From NCBI GenBank assembly GCA_902631295.1, contig CACOXV010000002.1, forward strand, positions 1 through 64,000: 64,000 nt of DNA, read 5' to 3'. Position numbers and translations under genes: made by a program. Below are positions 55,933 to 64,000 of the stretch, piece by piece. The notes under the pieces were generated by a model, which had not been told where the DNA came from, made no database searches, and was given only the letters and a program-made list of their open reading frames with translations. This DNA is from Paracoccaceae bacterium (GTDB lineage: Bacteria > Pseudomonadota > Alphaproteobacteria > Rhodobacterales > Rhodobacteraceae). How positions within the stretch are numbered: position 1 is the stretch's first letter; each line of letters begins with the position of its first letter.

Positions 55933-56851
55933 GGGAGTCACTTTTTGCTATATTGAAAACTTTTTTTGGGAAAAATGACCCAGATTGATACTTTCCTACT
56001 GCAATTGGAATTTCGCAATAGCTAACCCAAATTTCTTCCCCCGATTTCGCTTCTGTGCAAACGACAGGTGCACAATTACCATTCTTAATTTTATTTGCTG
56101 CAGTCATACTGCAGGTCCCATGTTTCAATGTGTCGAGGCCCACTTTTAGAGGATAAATTAAATTACAGATTTCTTGCAATTTACTCACTTTAAGTATTTC
56201 GTCTAATGAACTCGCCATGGATAAACTAAAAGAACCTGACGAAATTCGTCTCAACCACTTAACATGGCCATAACATCCTAGTTTTAGTCCAAGATCTCTG
56301 GCAATAGCTCGAACATACCCACCTTTCCCACACTCCAATGCCAGAACAGCATTGCTCTTGCCGATATATTTTTCTAATTTAAGTTTACTAACAAGCAAAG
56401 ATCTAGGTGCGATATCAAGATCTTTACCTCGCCTTGCAAGCGAATAAGCCCTTTTGCCATTTATTTTTACTGCTGAAAATAAGGGAGGCTTTTGTTGTAT
56501 TTCGCCCTGAAAAAGTGGGATTGCCGCTAGTATATCTTGTTCAGATGGCCGCATTTTAGATCTGCGTATAATTTTGCCTTCTGAGTCATCAGTATCGGTT
56601 GCTTCACCGAATTTGACCTCAAAAATATACGATTTTTCTCGGTTTGTAACATATGGGATTGTTTTTGTTGCTTCACCCAGAGCTATTGCCAAAACTCCTG
56701 TTGCGCTTGGGTCTAATGTCCCAGCATGTCCAGCTTTCCTTGCGCCAATTGCCCACTTTATTTTATTTACTACAGCGGTAGAAGTCATTCCAGCTGGCTT
56801 GTCTACTATGATCCAGCCATTGATATTGTTTCCCGCTTTTGAAGTACCCAC
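55904..56851 (-). CDS. truB: tRNA pseudouridine(55) synthase TruB
   Basis: 315-residue enzyme that makes pseudouridine at position 55 of tRNA. The active-site segment 'KAGHAGTLDPSATGVLAIALGEATK' contains catalytic Asp47. Others are 'GWIIVDKPAGMTSTAVVNKIK', 'QKPPLFSAVKINGKRAYSLARRG' and 'ECGKGGYVRAIARDLG'. The length is normal. It lies upstream of DUF1643 and rpsO on the same strand, as truB-rpsO-pnp often cluster with infB and rbfA in proteobacteria; infB and rbfA are not to its right here. Confidence 0.95.
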   Translation of the reverse strand: MGTSKAGNNINGWIIVDKPAGMTSTAVVNKIKWAIGARKAGHAGTLDPSATGVLAIALGEATKTIPYVTNREKSYIFEVKFGEATDTDDSEGKIIRRSKMRPSEQDILAAIPLFQGEIQQKPPLFSAVKINGKRAYSLARRGKDLDIAPRSLLVSKLKLEKYIGKSNAVLALECGKGGYVRAIARDLGLKLGCYGHVKWLRRISSGSFSLSMASSLDEILKVSKLQEICNLIYPLKVGLDTLKHGTCSMTAANKIKNGNCAPVVCTEAKSGEEIWVSYCEIPIAVGKYQSGSFFPKKVFNIAKSDSHDNQTISER

Positions 56852-56940
56852 TTTTGCACCAAGATGTCGTAATTTTGTCCGGTTTCATATATTTCTATTT
56901 TTTAGTAATAGTAAGTTATGATATTCGTTTTATTTCGAGA

Positions 56941-58419
56941 TCAAACACTTAAACAAACATATTTCATTTCCATGAAATCATCTATCCCATGGTGACTGCC
57001 TTCACGGCCTAGACCAGACTGTTTTACACCTCCGAAAGGTGCTAATTCTGTGGAGATTATACCTGTATTCACGCCGACCATGCCATATTCGAGCGCTTCA
57101 GCGACCTCATAAACGCGGCTCAAGTCTTTTGCATAAAAATATGAAGCAAGCCCAAATATTGTATCATTGGCTAACTCAATTACCTCTTCAACTGTTGAAA
57201 ACTCGAACAGTGGAGCAAGTGGTCCAAATGTCTCCTCAGTGGCTACTCTCATATTTTTTTTCACGCCGGTTAAAATAGTTGGATTAATGAAGTTTCCATA
57301 TGCCTTTTCACCGGTTCCACAACAGATACTTTCAGCGCCTTTTGATATTGCGTCTTCTATATGCGAATTTACCTTTTTAACCGCATCCAAACCAATTAGT
57401 GGACCCAATGTAGTTTTAGGATCAAATCCGTCACCCATTTTTAGTTTAGTAACCGCCACCTGCAACTTTGTTGCAAATTCTTTATACACACCAGTTTGTA
57501 CATAAATCCTATTTGCACAAACGCATGTTTGACCATTATTGCGGAATTTACACATAATTGCTCCTTCAACGGCAGCATCCAAGTCGGCATCGTCAAAAAC
57601 AATAAATGGGGCATTACCACCTAGCTCCATGGAACATTTTAAAACATTATTTGCTGCTTGCCCTAATAAAATGCGGCCCACTTCTGTTGAGCCTGTAAAA
57701 GTGAGTTTTCGAACCTTCTTATTTTCACAGAATTCTTTTCCCGTGCCAGATGCGTCGGTTGATGGTAATATTGAAAAAATACCTTTTGGCATTTTGGCTC
57801 TTTCAGCCAAGACCCCTAATGCTAATGCGGACAGAGGGGTTTCTGTTGCTGGCCGGGCCACGAACGCGCATCCAGCAGCTAATGCCGGACCTGCTTTTCG
57901 AGTAATCATTGCATTAGGAAAATTCCAAGGAGTAATTGATGCTGCCACGCCAATTGGCTGTTTAAAAACCATAATACGTTTATCTTTTTGATGTCCCGGG
58001 ATTATTTCTCCGTACACCCTTTTCGCTTCTTCTGCAAAAAACTCAATAAATGAAGCACCATAAGCAATCTCGCCTTTAGACTCGCTTAGCGGCTTTCCTT
58101 GCTCGGCAGTTAAAATTTTAGCGAGATCTTCCGCATTCTCCATCATTAGGTCAAACCAACGCCTTAAGATAGTTGCTCTTTCCTTACCGGTATTTGTGGC
58201 CCATTCTTTTTGTGCTTCGTAAGCACTGTCTATCGCTGATGAGATTTGCTCACGGCTAAGATTTGCTACCTGAGCAACAGTATCTCCTCTTGCTGGATTT
58301 ATTACATTAAATGTTTGGTTTTCATCTCCACTCACCCAGTTGCCTGCCAAGTACCCTCTTGTCTCCAGTAGAGATGGATCACTTAACAAATTTTTGAGAT
58401 CTGTAATTTTGGTAGACAT
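56941..58419 (-). CDS. gabD: NAD(P)-dependent succinate-semialdehyde dehydrogenase-like
   Basis: 492-residue aldehyde dehydrogenase. Catalytic residues are the Glu in 'MELGGNAPFIVFDDADLD' and Cys299 in 'NNGQTCVCANRIYV'; the N-terminal 'YLAGNWVSGDENQTFNVINPARGD', 'KQPIGVAASITPWNFPNAMITRK' and the C-terminal 'GMVGVNTGIISTELAPFGGVKQSGLGREGSHHGIDDFMEMKYVCL' are typical of GabD/SSADH. The paired Cys near the catalytic one is as in E. coli GabD. A role with other semialdehydes, such as aminoadipate semialdehyde from saccharopine, is possible. ATG 58419 has a GGAG ribosome site; an ATG at 58476 is rejected. It is divergent from the alpha/beta hydrolase gene. Confidence 0.9.
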   Translation of the reverse strand: MSTKITDLKNLLSDPSLLETRGYLAGNWVSGDENQTFNVINPARGDTVAQVANLSREQISSAIDSAYEAQKEWATNTGKERATILRRWFDLMMENAEDLAKILTAEQGKPLSESKGEIAYGASFIEFFAEEAKRVYGEIIPGHQKDKRIMVFKQPIGVAASITPWNFPNAMITRKAGPALAAGCAFVARPATETPLSALALGVLAERAKMPKGIFSILPSTDASGTGKEFCENKKVRKLTFTGSTEVGRILLGQAANNVLKCSMELGGNAPFIVFDDADLDAAVEGAIMCKFRNNGQTCVCANRIYVQTGVYKEFATKLQVAVTKLKMGDGFDPKTTLGPLIGLDAVKKVNSHIEDAISKGAESICCGTGEKAYGNFINPTILTGVKKNMRVATEETFGPLAPLFEFSTVEEVIELANDTIFGLASYFYAKDLSRVYEVAEALEYGMVGVNTGIISTELAPFGGVKQSGLGREGSHHGIDDFMEMKYVCLSV

Positions 58420-58494
58420 TAGCTTTCTCCGGGTAGATGTTATAAACAGCAGTTCAAGAGGTATTCTGTTTTTCAAGTTATAGAAAGAAAAAAT

Positions 58495-59298
58495 TTGTTA
58501 GAAATTGACTTAAGTGATGATTACGCAAATTCAAAGTACATAAGTAATGCAGAATCTTTTCCAGAAAAATGGCAGCAGCAAGCTAATAAGTTCAGAAATG
58601 AAAGAGCTTTGTTTTCCAATGTCGAGTTAGATATTCCGTATGGGCCTTCTGATCGAGAAAAAATGGATATTTTTCATCCAGAAAAAAAATCCATTGGGGT
58701 TTTTGTTTTTATACATGGAGGCTATTGGAGGGCTTTTGATAAGTCGAGCTGGTCACATTTATCGTTAGGTGCGTTGGATAATGGGTTTGCTGCGGTAATA
58801 CCTAGCTATCGATTATGTCCAGAGGTAAGCATTGCTCAAATAACATTAGATATTGCGCAATGTATCATTGAGCTAGCTAAAAGATTGAATGTGGGTCCCG
58901 TAGTACTCGCAGGCCACTCAGCTGGTGGGCATCTTGTATCCAGAATGTTATGTGAAAATGTGTTACCCAAAAACATTTCTGATCGTCTGGCGTGCGTTGC
59001 ACCAATTTCGCCACTTGCAGACTTACAACCACTAATGTTTACAGATTTAAATTCAGATTTAAACCTATCAGTGGACTCTGCAATTTTGGAAAGCCCACTT
59101 TTTTATAAACCAATCGACGTAAATACAAGGGTTTGGGTGGGAGAAGATGAACGGCCAGCCTTCTTACAACAAGCGGAAATGCTATCAAAAAAATGGCAGT
59201 GCGAGTTGATAATTCAGCCCAATGCCCACCACTTTAATATAATAGACGGGCTTTTAGATCCCAGATCAAAAATATGTAAATACTTATTTCAAAATTAG
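58495..59298 (+). CDS. Alpha/beta hydrolase (kynurenine formamidase/BD-FAE-like)
   Basis: 267-residue alpha/beta hydrolase. It has the oxyanion 'FIHGGYWRAFDKSSW' (HGGYW), the nucleophile elbow 'LAGHSAGGHLVSRML' (GHSAGG), a late acid in 'VWVGEDERPAFL' and the catalytic His in 'PNAHHFNIIDGL'. The HGGYW and GHSAGGHL pair resembles arylformamidase of the kynurenine route, but substrate is unproven. The start is TTG 58495, giving 'MLEIDLSDDYANSKYISN'; the ribosome site is weak. It is 75 nt from the divergent dehydrogenase. Confidence 0.85.
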   Translation: MLEIDLSDDYANSKYISNAESFPEKWQQQANKFRNERALFSNVELDIPYGPSDREKMDIFHPEKKSIGVFVFIHGGYWRAFDKSSWSHLSLGALDNGFAAVIPSYRLCPEVSIAQITLDIAQCIIELAKRLNVGPVVLAGHSAGGHLVSRMLCENVLPKNISDRLACVAPISPLADLQPLMFTDLNSDLNLSVDSAILESPLFYKPIDVNTRVWVGEDERPAFLQQAEMLSKKWQCELIIQPNAHHFNIIDGLLDPRSKICKYLFQN

Positions 59299-59313
59299 AT
59301 ACGTTGGCTCTTG

Positions 59314-59772
59314 TTAAATTATTAATTTTTTTTCCATAAAAAGAGAATAACTATTCTCAGTGTAGTCAGCAAAAGCATCGCAATATTTGAAACCATGCTT
59401 TTTATATAAGGCCAGAGCGCTTTCTAGCAGCGTTCCTGTTTCCAGTTTAACTACTGATACCGATTTTTTGGCCAGAGAGCCTATCATATGGGTTAAAATA
59501 GCATCTCCAATACTCTGACCTCGATACTCTGGATCTACGAACATTGATTTAATCTCAGCATAATCAGTAAAAAGTACAAAAGCGCCGCAGGCAACGTAGT
59601 CACTATTTTTATCCTGTGCGGCAAAAAAATGTACCTTGTCATCCAAAAGGCTTTCTACTTCTAGATAGCTATTAGCCTCATTTGGAAATAATTCATCCAT
59701 TAACCTGTGACTTTTCTTTAAAAGTTCAATTATTTGCGGATGCCTTGGATCTGCATAATCTATTTGATACAT
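59314..59772 (-). CDS. GNAT-family N-acetyltransferase
   Basis: 152-residue acetyltransferase with the acetyl-CoA motif 'MFVDPEYRGQSIGDAILTHMIGSLAK' (R/Q-x-x-G-x-G/A version) and the C-terminal 'LETGTLLESALALYKKHGFKYCDAFADY'. This pattern is close to PhnO/YjaB-like small GNATs acting on amines; no substrate is clear. ATG 59772 with GGA about 9 nt upstream is chosen; ATG 59805 would add eleven residues. It is convergent with the alpha/beta hydrolase (15 nt gap) and divergent from smc. Confidence 0.87.
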   Translation of the reverse strand: MYQIDYADPRHPQIIELLKKSHRLMDELFPNEANSYLEVESLLDDKVHFFAAQDKNSDYVACGAFVLFTDYAEIKSMFVDPEYRGQSIGDAILTHMIGSLAKKSVSVVKLETGTLLESALALYKKHGFKYCDAFADYTENSYSLFMEKKLII

Positions 59773-59941
59773 TATTTTTTTCCAAACGGTATTTTCTGGT
59801 TTCACTGTTAGCTTACACGATATGTACGATATATTGTGGATAATTGTTTATTTTCTTCCATATGCGGTATAGGATTGGTTGACTTAAACTTAATTGGCCT
59901 TCATCCATTTAGAAACAGAATCAAAAATCATAGGTATATAA

Positions 59942-62900
59942 TTGCATTTCTCCAAACTGCGTTTGACAGGTTTTAAAAGCTTTGTAGATCAGACTGAGTT
60001 AATTATTCAAGATGGATTGACAGGAATTGTAGGTCCAAATGGTTGCGGCAAGTCTAATCTCTTAGAGGCTATTCGCTGGGTGATGGGGGAGAATAGGCCG
60101 ACGGCAGTGCGTGGCGGGGGCATGGAAGATGTCATTTTTGCAGGAGCAGCAACGCGTTCTGCTAAAAATTTCGCTGAGGTATCCTTGATACTAGACAATA
60201 GCGAACGACTGGCTCCCAAAGCGTTCAATGATAATGATCTTATTGAGATTGCTCGACGGATTACCCGTGATATCGGCAGTGCATTTAAAGCTTCTGGCAA
60301 GGATATCCGTGCTCGCGATGTTCAAATGCTTTTCGCTGATGCCTCGACGGGCGCACATTCGCCTGCATTAGTCCGCCAAGGACAAATTGCTGAGCTGATT
60401 AATGCTAGACCTCAAAATAGGAGGCGGATTCTAGAGGAGGCTGCTGGTATATCTGGGCTTTACCAGCGCAGGCATGAGGCTGAGTTAAAGCTTAAAGGCG
60501 CCGAGACTAATCTTGTAAGAGTTGATGACGTCTTAGAGCAACTCGCAACCCAACTGCATCAACTCTCACGTCAAGCAAAGCAAGCCACGCGATATCGCGA
60601 GATTATGCAGGAATTAATCGAGACAGAGGGTATATTGCTTTATCGTCGTTGGAAAGAGGCAGACGAAACAAGATTTAAATCTCAAAAAGAGTTACAGGAT
60701 TATACAATCAAGGCTTCAAAAAGCGAGCATACTGTTAGAGAGTTTTCTTCCCTGCGCACCGCTGCTGAGGAAAAAATTCCTCCTTTGAGAGAAAAACAAG
60801 CTATTGCTTCTTCATTACTTCAAAGGTTGGAAGTCGAACGAGATACTTTGAGCGCAAAAGAGGTCGATGCGAAAGGTAGAATAGAAACGATAAATACCCG
60901 TTTAAGCCAATTAATTTTGGATTTGGATCGCGAAGCAGAATTAAATAGTGATGCTGTGGAAACAATCAAAAGTCTTGAGTGGGAAGCAGGTCAATTGGAG
61001 AAAGCATCTGAGGGTCATGATACGAAACTAAAGAAAGCTGCAGAAGAGGCGCATGAAGCGGCAAATAATTTGCGAGATGAAGAAGCCAAACTTTCTCAAA
61101 TAACAGAAGATATGGCTCGTCTAGCCGCGCGCCATCAATCTGCAGAAAGGTATTCGCAAGAGATTGCGTTGTTAATTAGCAGGCATAAGTCAGAGGCGCT
61201 AGCTGCTGAAGCATCGAGATCAGAGGCTCTAAAAGTGCGAGAAAAAACGAAAAATGAGCTAAGTCTGGCAGAAAAATTCTATCAAGCGGCCATGCTTCAA
61301 AGTAAGGAGGCTGACGAAAGTTTGATTAAAGCAGAAGAGAAGAGAAATCAAACACAAGCGCTTGAAGTGGACTCTAGAGCTGCATTGTCTTCCGCTGAAG
61401 GTGAAGCCAAGGCCATAAGCGCTGAAGTTGCCGCACTAGCGAAAATCCTAGAGCGCGATACTATGGAGGGTGGGCAGGTAATTGATAGACTTCAAGTAGA
61501 ACACGGTTTTGAAAAAGCTCTCGGTGCAGCATTAGCTGATGATTTAAGATCGCCGCAAGTACAGGAAGATGGTCCATCGGGGTGGATCTCTCTAGACGAA
61601 CTTCCAGTTGAGCAGGATTTACCTCCTGGCGTTACCCCACTAACCCATTACGTGTCCGTTCCAGAGGTTTTAAATCGGCGTATCTCCCAAATCGGTTTGG
61701 TTGAGCCAGATGATGGACCCAAATTGCAACGCTTGCTAAAACCTGGCCAAAGGCTTGTTTCGACAGAAGGTGATCTTTGGCGTTGGGATGGTTTTAGGGC
61801 ATGGTCGGAAGATGCACCCACCGCAACTTCATTGCGTTTGGAGCAATTGAATAGATTAGAGGAATTAAAGCAGCTTAACGAAAGAGCGAACGTGCAATTA
61901 GAGGCCGCAAAAGCAGCGCATGAGACTTTGACAAAAAGACTTGCTGATGACACTCGAAGCGATAGGACCGCTAGAGATCGAATGAAAGATGCAGACAGCA
62001 ACCTATCTGAAGCTCAGAGGTCTCAAAATCGAGCTGAGGCGGAGCTAAACCTGGCGGCAAATCTTCTCGAGACGTCATCCATGGCTCTTTCTCGACATAA
62101 AAAAGATCTTGAAATCACTGAAGCACAAATGGTTGAGGCCAAAAAGGTATTAGATGAGCTTGCTAACCTAGAGGATGTAAAAGCCGAGGTTGAGGAAGCG
62201 AAAAATAGCGTTGAATTGCACCGAGCATCAATGTTGTCGAAAAGAGCTTTACATGATGAGATGCGCAGAGAAGGTGACGAGCGTACAAAAAGAATGCAAG
62301 AAGTTTCGAAGGAGCTTAGTGGGTGGAAGTATCGCTTAGAAACAGCGGAAAAACGCAATTCAGAACTAGTTCAAAGGCAAGAAGTAAATCAAGAACAGTT
62401 GCAAGACGCTCTTGCCGAACCGGAAAAGTTATCCAGACGACGAGATGAAATTTTAGTATCCATAACGGATGCAACCAGAAACAAAATTGAAGCGCAAAAT
62501 GATCTTCTGGAGGCTGAGAAAGTTTTGCGTAATTTTGTTGAAGAAGAGCGAGATGCTGAGCGTTTAGCATCAAGTCTTCGAGAATCCCGAGCACGCGCCG
62601 AAGCGATGAGTGAAGCGGCACAAGAGCGTGTAAATAAAGCTGCTGAGCGTATCGGTGAAGAAATGCAAGTAAGTCCTGAGCAGCTATTGAAAAAGTTAGA
62701 CAAAGACCCAGAAAAATTACCAAATTCAGAAAAACTTGAGATTGAGGTTAACAGGCTGAAAAGGCAACGCGACTCACTTGGCGCTGTTAACTTGCGGGCT
62801 GAAGAAGATATGCAGGAATTTCAATCTGAGTATAATGACTTAGAAAGTGAGAAAACAGACCTTCTAGAAGCTATCAGATCACTCCGAAATGGTATAAACT

Positions 62901-63397
62901 CGTTAAACCGAGAAGGTCGTGAAAGACTTTTAACCGCATTCGAGCAAGTCAACAGTAATTTCTCAACACTATTCAAGCACTTATTTGGTGGGGGAGAGGC
63001 CAACTTGGTTATGGTAGAAAGTGAGGATCCTTTAGAAGCAGGGCTTGAAATTATGTGTCAGCCACCTGGGAAAAAGTTATCCACTTTGTCACTTTTGTCT
63101 GGTGGAGAGCAAACTTTAACAGCATTAGCCCTTATTTTTGCTGTTTTTTTGGCAAATCCAGCGCCAATTTGTGTTTTAGATGAAGTAGATGCCCCATTAG
63201 ATGATGCAAATGTTTCACGGTTCTGTGATATGTTGGATGAAATGTGCCGTCGGACTGACACACGCTTCCTGATAATTACGCATCATGCTGTTACAATGGC
63301 GAGAATGGATCGGCTATTTGGCGTAACAATGCAGGAAAAAGGTGTGAGTCAGCTTGTATCAGTTGATCTTAAAAAGGCTGAACAGCTTGTCGCTTAA
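59942..63397 (+). CDS. smc: Chromosome segregation protein SMC
   Basis: 1151-residue structural-maintenance-of-chromosomes ATPase. Head N has Walker A 'GPNGCGKSN' (31-39); long coiled coils run at about 170-500 and 640-980; the hinge lies near 510-620 ('HGFEKALGAALADDL' through 'DLPPGVTPLTHYVSVPE'); head C has signature 'LSGGEQTLTALALIF' (around 1052) and Walker B 'ICVLDEVDAPLDDANV'. It works with ScpA/ScpB to organise and separate the chromosome. The start is TTG 59942, so that 'MHFSKLRLTGFKSFVDQ' is the N terminus as in the family. No scp genes are adjacent. Confidence 0.96.
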   Translation: MHFSKLRLTGFKSFVDQTELIIQDGLTGIVGPNGCGKSNLLEAIRWVMGENRPTAVRGGGMEDVIFAGAATRSAKNFAEVSLILDNSERLAPKAFNDNDLIEIARRITRDIGSAFKASGKDIRARDVQMLFADASTGAHSPALVRQGQIAELINARPQNRRRILEEAAGISGLYQRRHEAELKLKGAETNLVRVDDVLEQLATQLHQLSRQAKQATRYREIMQELIETEGILLYRRWKEADETRFKSQKELQDYTIKASKSEHTVREFSSLRTAAEEKIPPLREKQAIASSLLQRLEVERDTLSAKEVDAKGRIETINTRLSQLILDLDREAELNSDAVETIKSLEWEAGQLEKASEGHDTKLKKAAEEAHEAANNLRDEEAKLSQITEDMARLAARHQSAERYSQEIALLISRHKSEALAAEASRSEALKVREKTKNELSLAEKFYQAAMLQSKEADESLIKAEEKRNQTQALEVDSRAALSSAEGEAKAISAEVAALAKILERDTMEGGQVIDRLQVEHGFEKALGAALADDLRSPQVQEDGPSGWISLDELPVEQDLPPGVTPLTHYVSVPEVLNRRISQIGLVEPDDGPKLQRLLKPGQRLVSTEGDLWRWDGFRAWSEDAPTATSLRLEQLNRLEELKQLNERANVQLEAAKAAHETLTKRLADDTRSDRTARDRMKDADSNLSEAQRSQNRAEAELNLAANLLETSSMALSRHKKDLEITEAQMVEAKKVLDELANLEDVKAEVEEAKNSVELHRASMLSKRALHDEMRREGDERTKRMQEVSKELSGWKYRLETAEKRNSELVQRQEVNQEQLQDALAEPEKLSRRRDEILVSITDATRNKIEAQNDLLEAEKVLRNFVEEERDAERLASSLRESRARAEAMSEAAQERVNKAAERIGEEMQVSPEQLLKKLDKDPEKLPNSEKLEIEVNRLKRQRDSLGAVNLRAEEDMQEFQSEYNDLESEKTDLLEAIRSLRNGINSLNREGRERLLTAFEQVNSNFSTLFKHLFGGGEANLVMVESEDPLEAGLEIMCQPPGKKLSTLSLLSGGEQTLTALALIFAVFLANPAPICVLDEVDAPLDDANVSRFCDMLDEMCRRTDTRFLIITHHAVTMARMDRLFGVTMQEKGVSQLVSVDLKKAEQLVA

Positions 63398-63798
63398 TTA
63401 ATCAAGAGTACTTTATTCCAATTGATTCATTCTGGCGGATTTTAGTGAAATTTGACTTGGGCACTGTTTAGTTTTTCCGATTCTCTCCTCTATACGGTCG
63501 ACGCATAACACCCAAACTATCCCGCTTTTTTAACAGGTTATCTTTTTTGCTTTAGATATAAATGACTATTCTGTTGCATTTGTGTCATACCGCTCAGGTT
63601 TTAAGAGTAGGCACAGCACCCAATATCTAGTAAGTGACGGTCTGAGTCTGCGCAAATATAATGTTGTTTACAAAAATATTTATTATTTATACAGAATTCT
63701 GCTGTTTTGAAGATTCATGTCTAAGGGCAGAAATTTCTTGAGAAAATAAAATACTTGATGTTCGTTGTTGCCAGTACAACTTTTTTTCAGGAGGGCTT
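63398..63798 (+). other. 401 bp non-coding stretch between smc and an unknown gene
   Basis: No frame with coding character and no tRNA fold were seen on either strand. A possible sigma70-like site is TTGTTT (63664-63669), 18 nt spacer, TATACA (63688-63693). A long leader of about 100 nt then leads to an AGGAGG site at 63789-63794. The region is longer than any other gap in the window and could hold regulatory elements for the gene at 63799. Confidence 0.4.
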
Positions 63799-64000
63799 AT
63801 GACGACGTTTCTATCAAAAGAACTGCATGCAGACTTAACTAGTGCCCAAAAAGATAAAAAGTTAAAAAAAAGTAGGCTTAGGGTTGAGTTTAATGGAGCC
63901 CTTGTTCCATTATTGAAGCTATGGGAGAATGGTTTTTCTATGGATATTGAGCATGCTCCCCAGTTGAGGGGCTTGGTAGATATTTTCGATGGATCTCGTC
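63799..64000 (+). CDS. Conserved hypothetical protein, N-terminal part (cut by window end)
   Basis: The first 67 codons of a gene with a strong AGGAGG ribosome site 4-9 nt before ATG 63799. The peptide starts MTTFLSKELHADLTSAQ and goes on with 'KLKKSRLRVEFNGALVPLLKLWENGFSMD' and 'APQLRGLVDIFDGSR'. The 'SRLRV...LKLWENGF...LRGLVDIFDG' pattern is one I recall from roseobacter hypothetical proteins of unknown role. No signal peptide. The remainder lies beyond the window, so domain content and length cannot be judged. Confidence 0.75.
   Translation, partial: MTTFLSKELHADLTSAQKDKKLKKSRLRVEFNGALVPLLKLWENGFSMDIEHAPQLRGLVDIFDGSR

Overview
The window looks like a stretch of chromosome from an AT-rich marine alphaproteobacterium, most likely a low-GC member of the Rhodobacterales (roseobacter relatives). 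The evidence is the gene content: a class I lysyl-tRNA synthetase, a stand-alone NDUFS4-like complex I subunit, a DUF2125 protein, a roseobacter-type TerB protein, an ECF11 RpoE/ChrR pair, MutL with an endonuclease motif, and the xdhABC order. No IS element, CRISPR array, phage module, tRNA or rRNA was found. Genes are packed with frequent 1-14 nt overlaps, and several well-supported starts are TTG.

Layout. 1-1969: hairpin plus modBC (molybdate import). 1959-13270: a long minus-strand run read xdhA-xdhB-xdhC, a BMP-type ABC importer (ATPase, two permeases, binding protein), an FAD oxidoreductase and a DUF938 methyltransferase. It reads as purine/nucleoside uptake plus oxidation by a molybdenum enzyme. 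13450-26409: housekeeping genes dnaE, ettA, nadD, terB-like, lysK, DUF4864, uvrB, NDUFS4-like and mutL. 26467-27644: a degraded TIGR03862-type flavoprotein pseudogene (two TAG stops and one frameshift). 27756-33191: HNH protein, a short enoyl-CoA hydratase, SDR, DUF2125, pmbA/tldE and an inositol-monophosphatase-like phosphatase.

33180-38594: the chrR-rpoE pair faces a four-gene operon (FAD oxidoreductase, DUF1365, MFS, SDR). Two divergent promoter-like sites of matching architecture lie between them, suggesting an RpoE (singlet-oxygen type) regulon. 38619-40815: two adjacent saccharopine dehydrogenase-type genes (lysine metabolism). 40839-48157: histidine phosphatase, a GhrA-like reductase, and the mreB-mreC-mreD-pbp2-rodA cell-shape operon.

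48445-52544: a GcvT-fused dimethylglycine/sarcosine dehydrogenase-type flavoprotein followed by an MttB-superfamily methyltransferase without pyrrolysine; together they suggest methylated-amine demethylation feeding the folate C1 pool. 52623-56851: pnp, rpsO, DUF1643 and truB. 56941-59772: an SSADH-like dehydrogenase, an alpha/beta hydrolase and a GNAT. 59942-63397: smc. A 401 bp non-coding stretch follows, then the start of a conserved unknown gene cut by the window end.

The most noteworthy items are the paired RpoE-type promoters and their lipid/redox operon, the betaine-type demethylation pair with no corrinoid protein nearby, the decaying flavoprotein gene with an exact dnaX-type slippery heptamer at its frameshift, and an orphan minus-strand terminator at the left edge. 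All family names come from recalled motifs and lengths; no database search was run.
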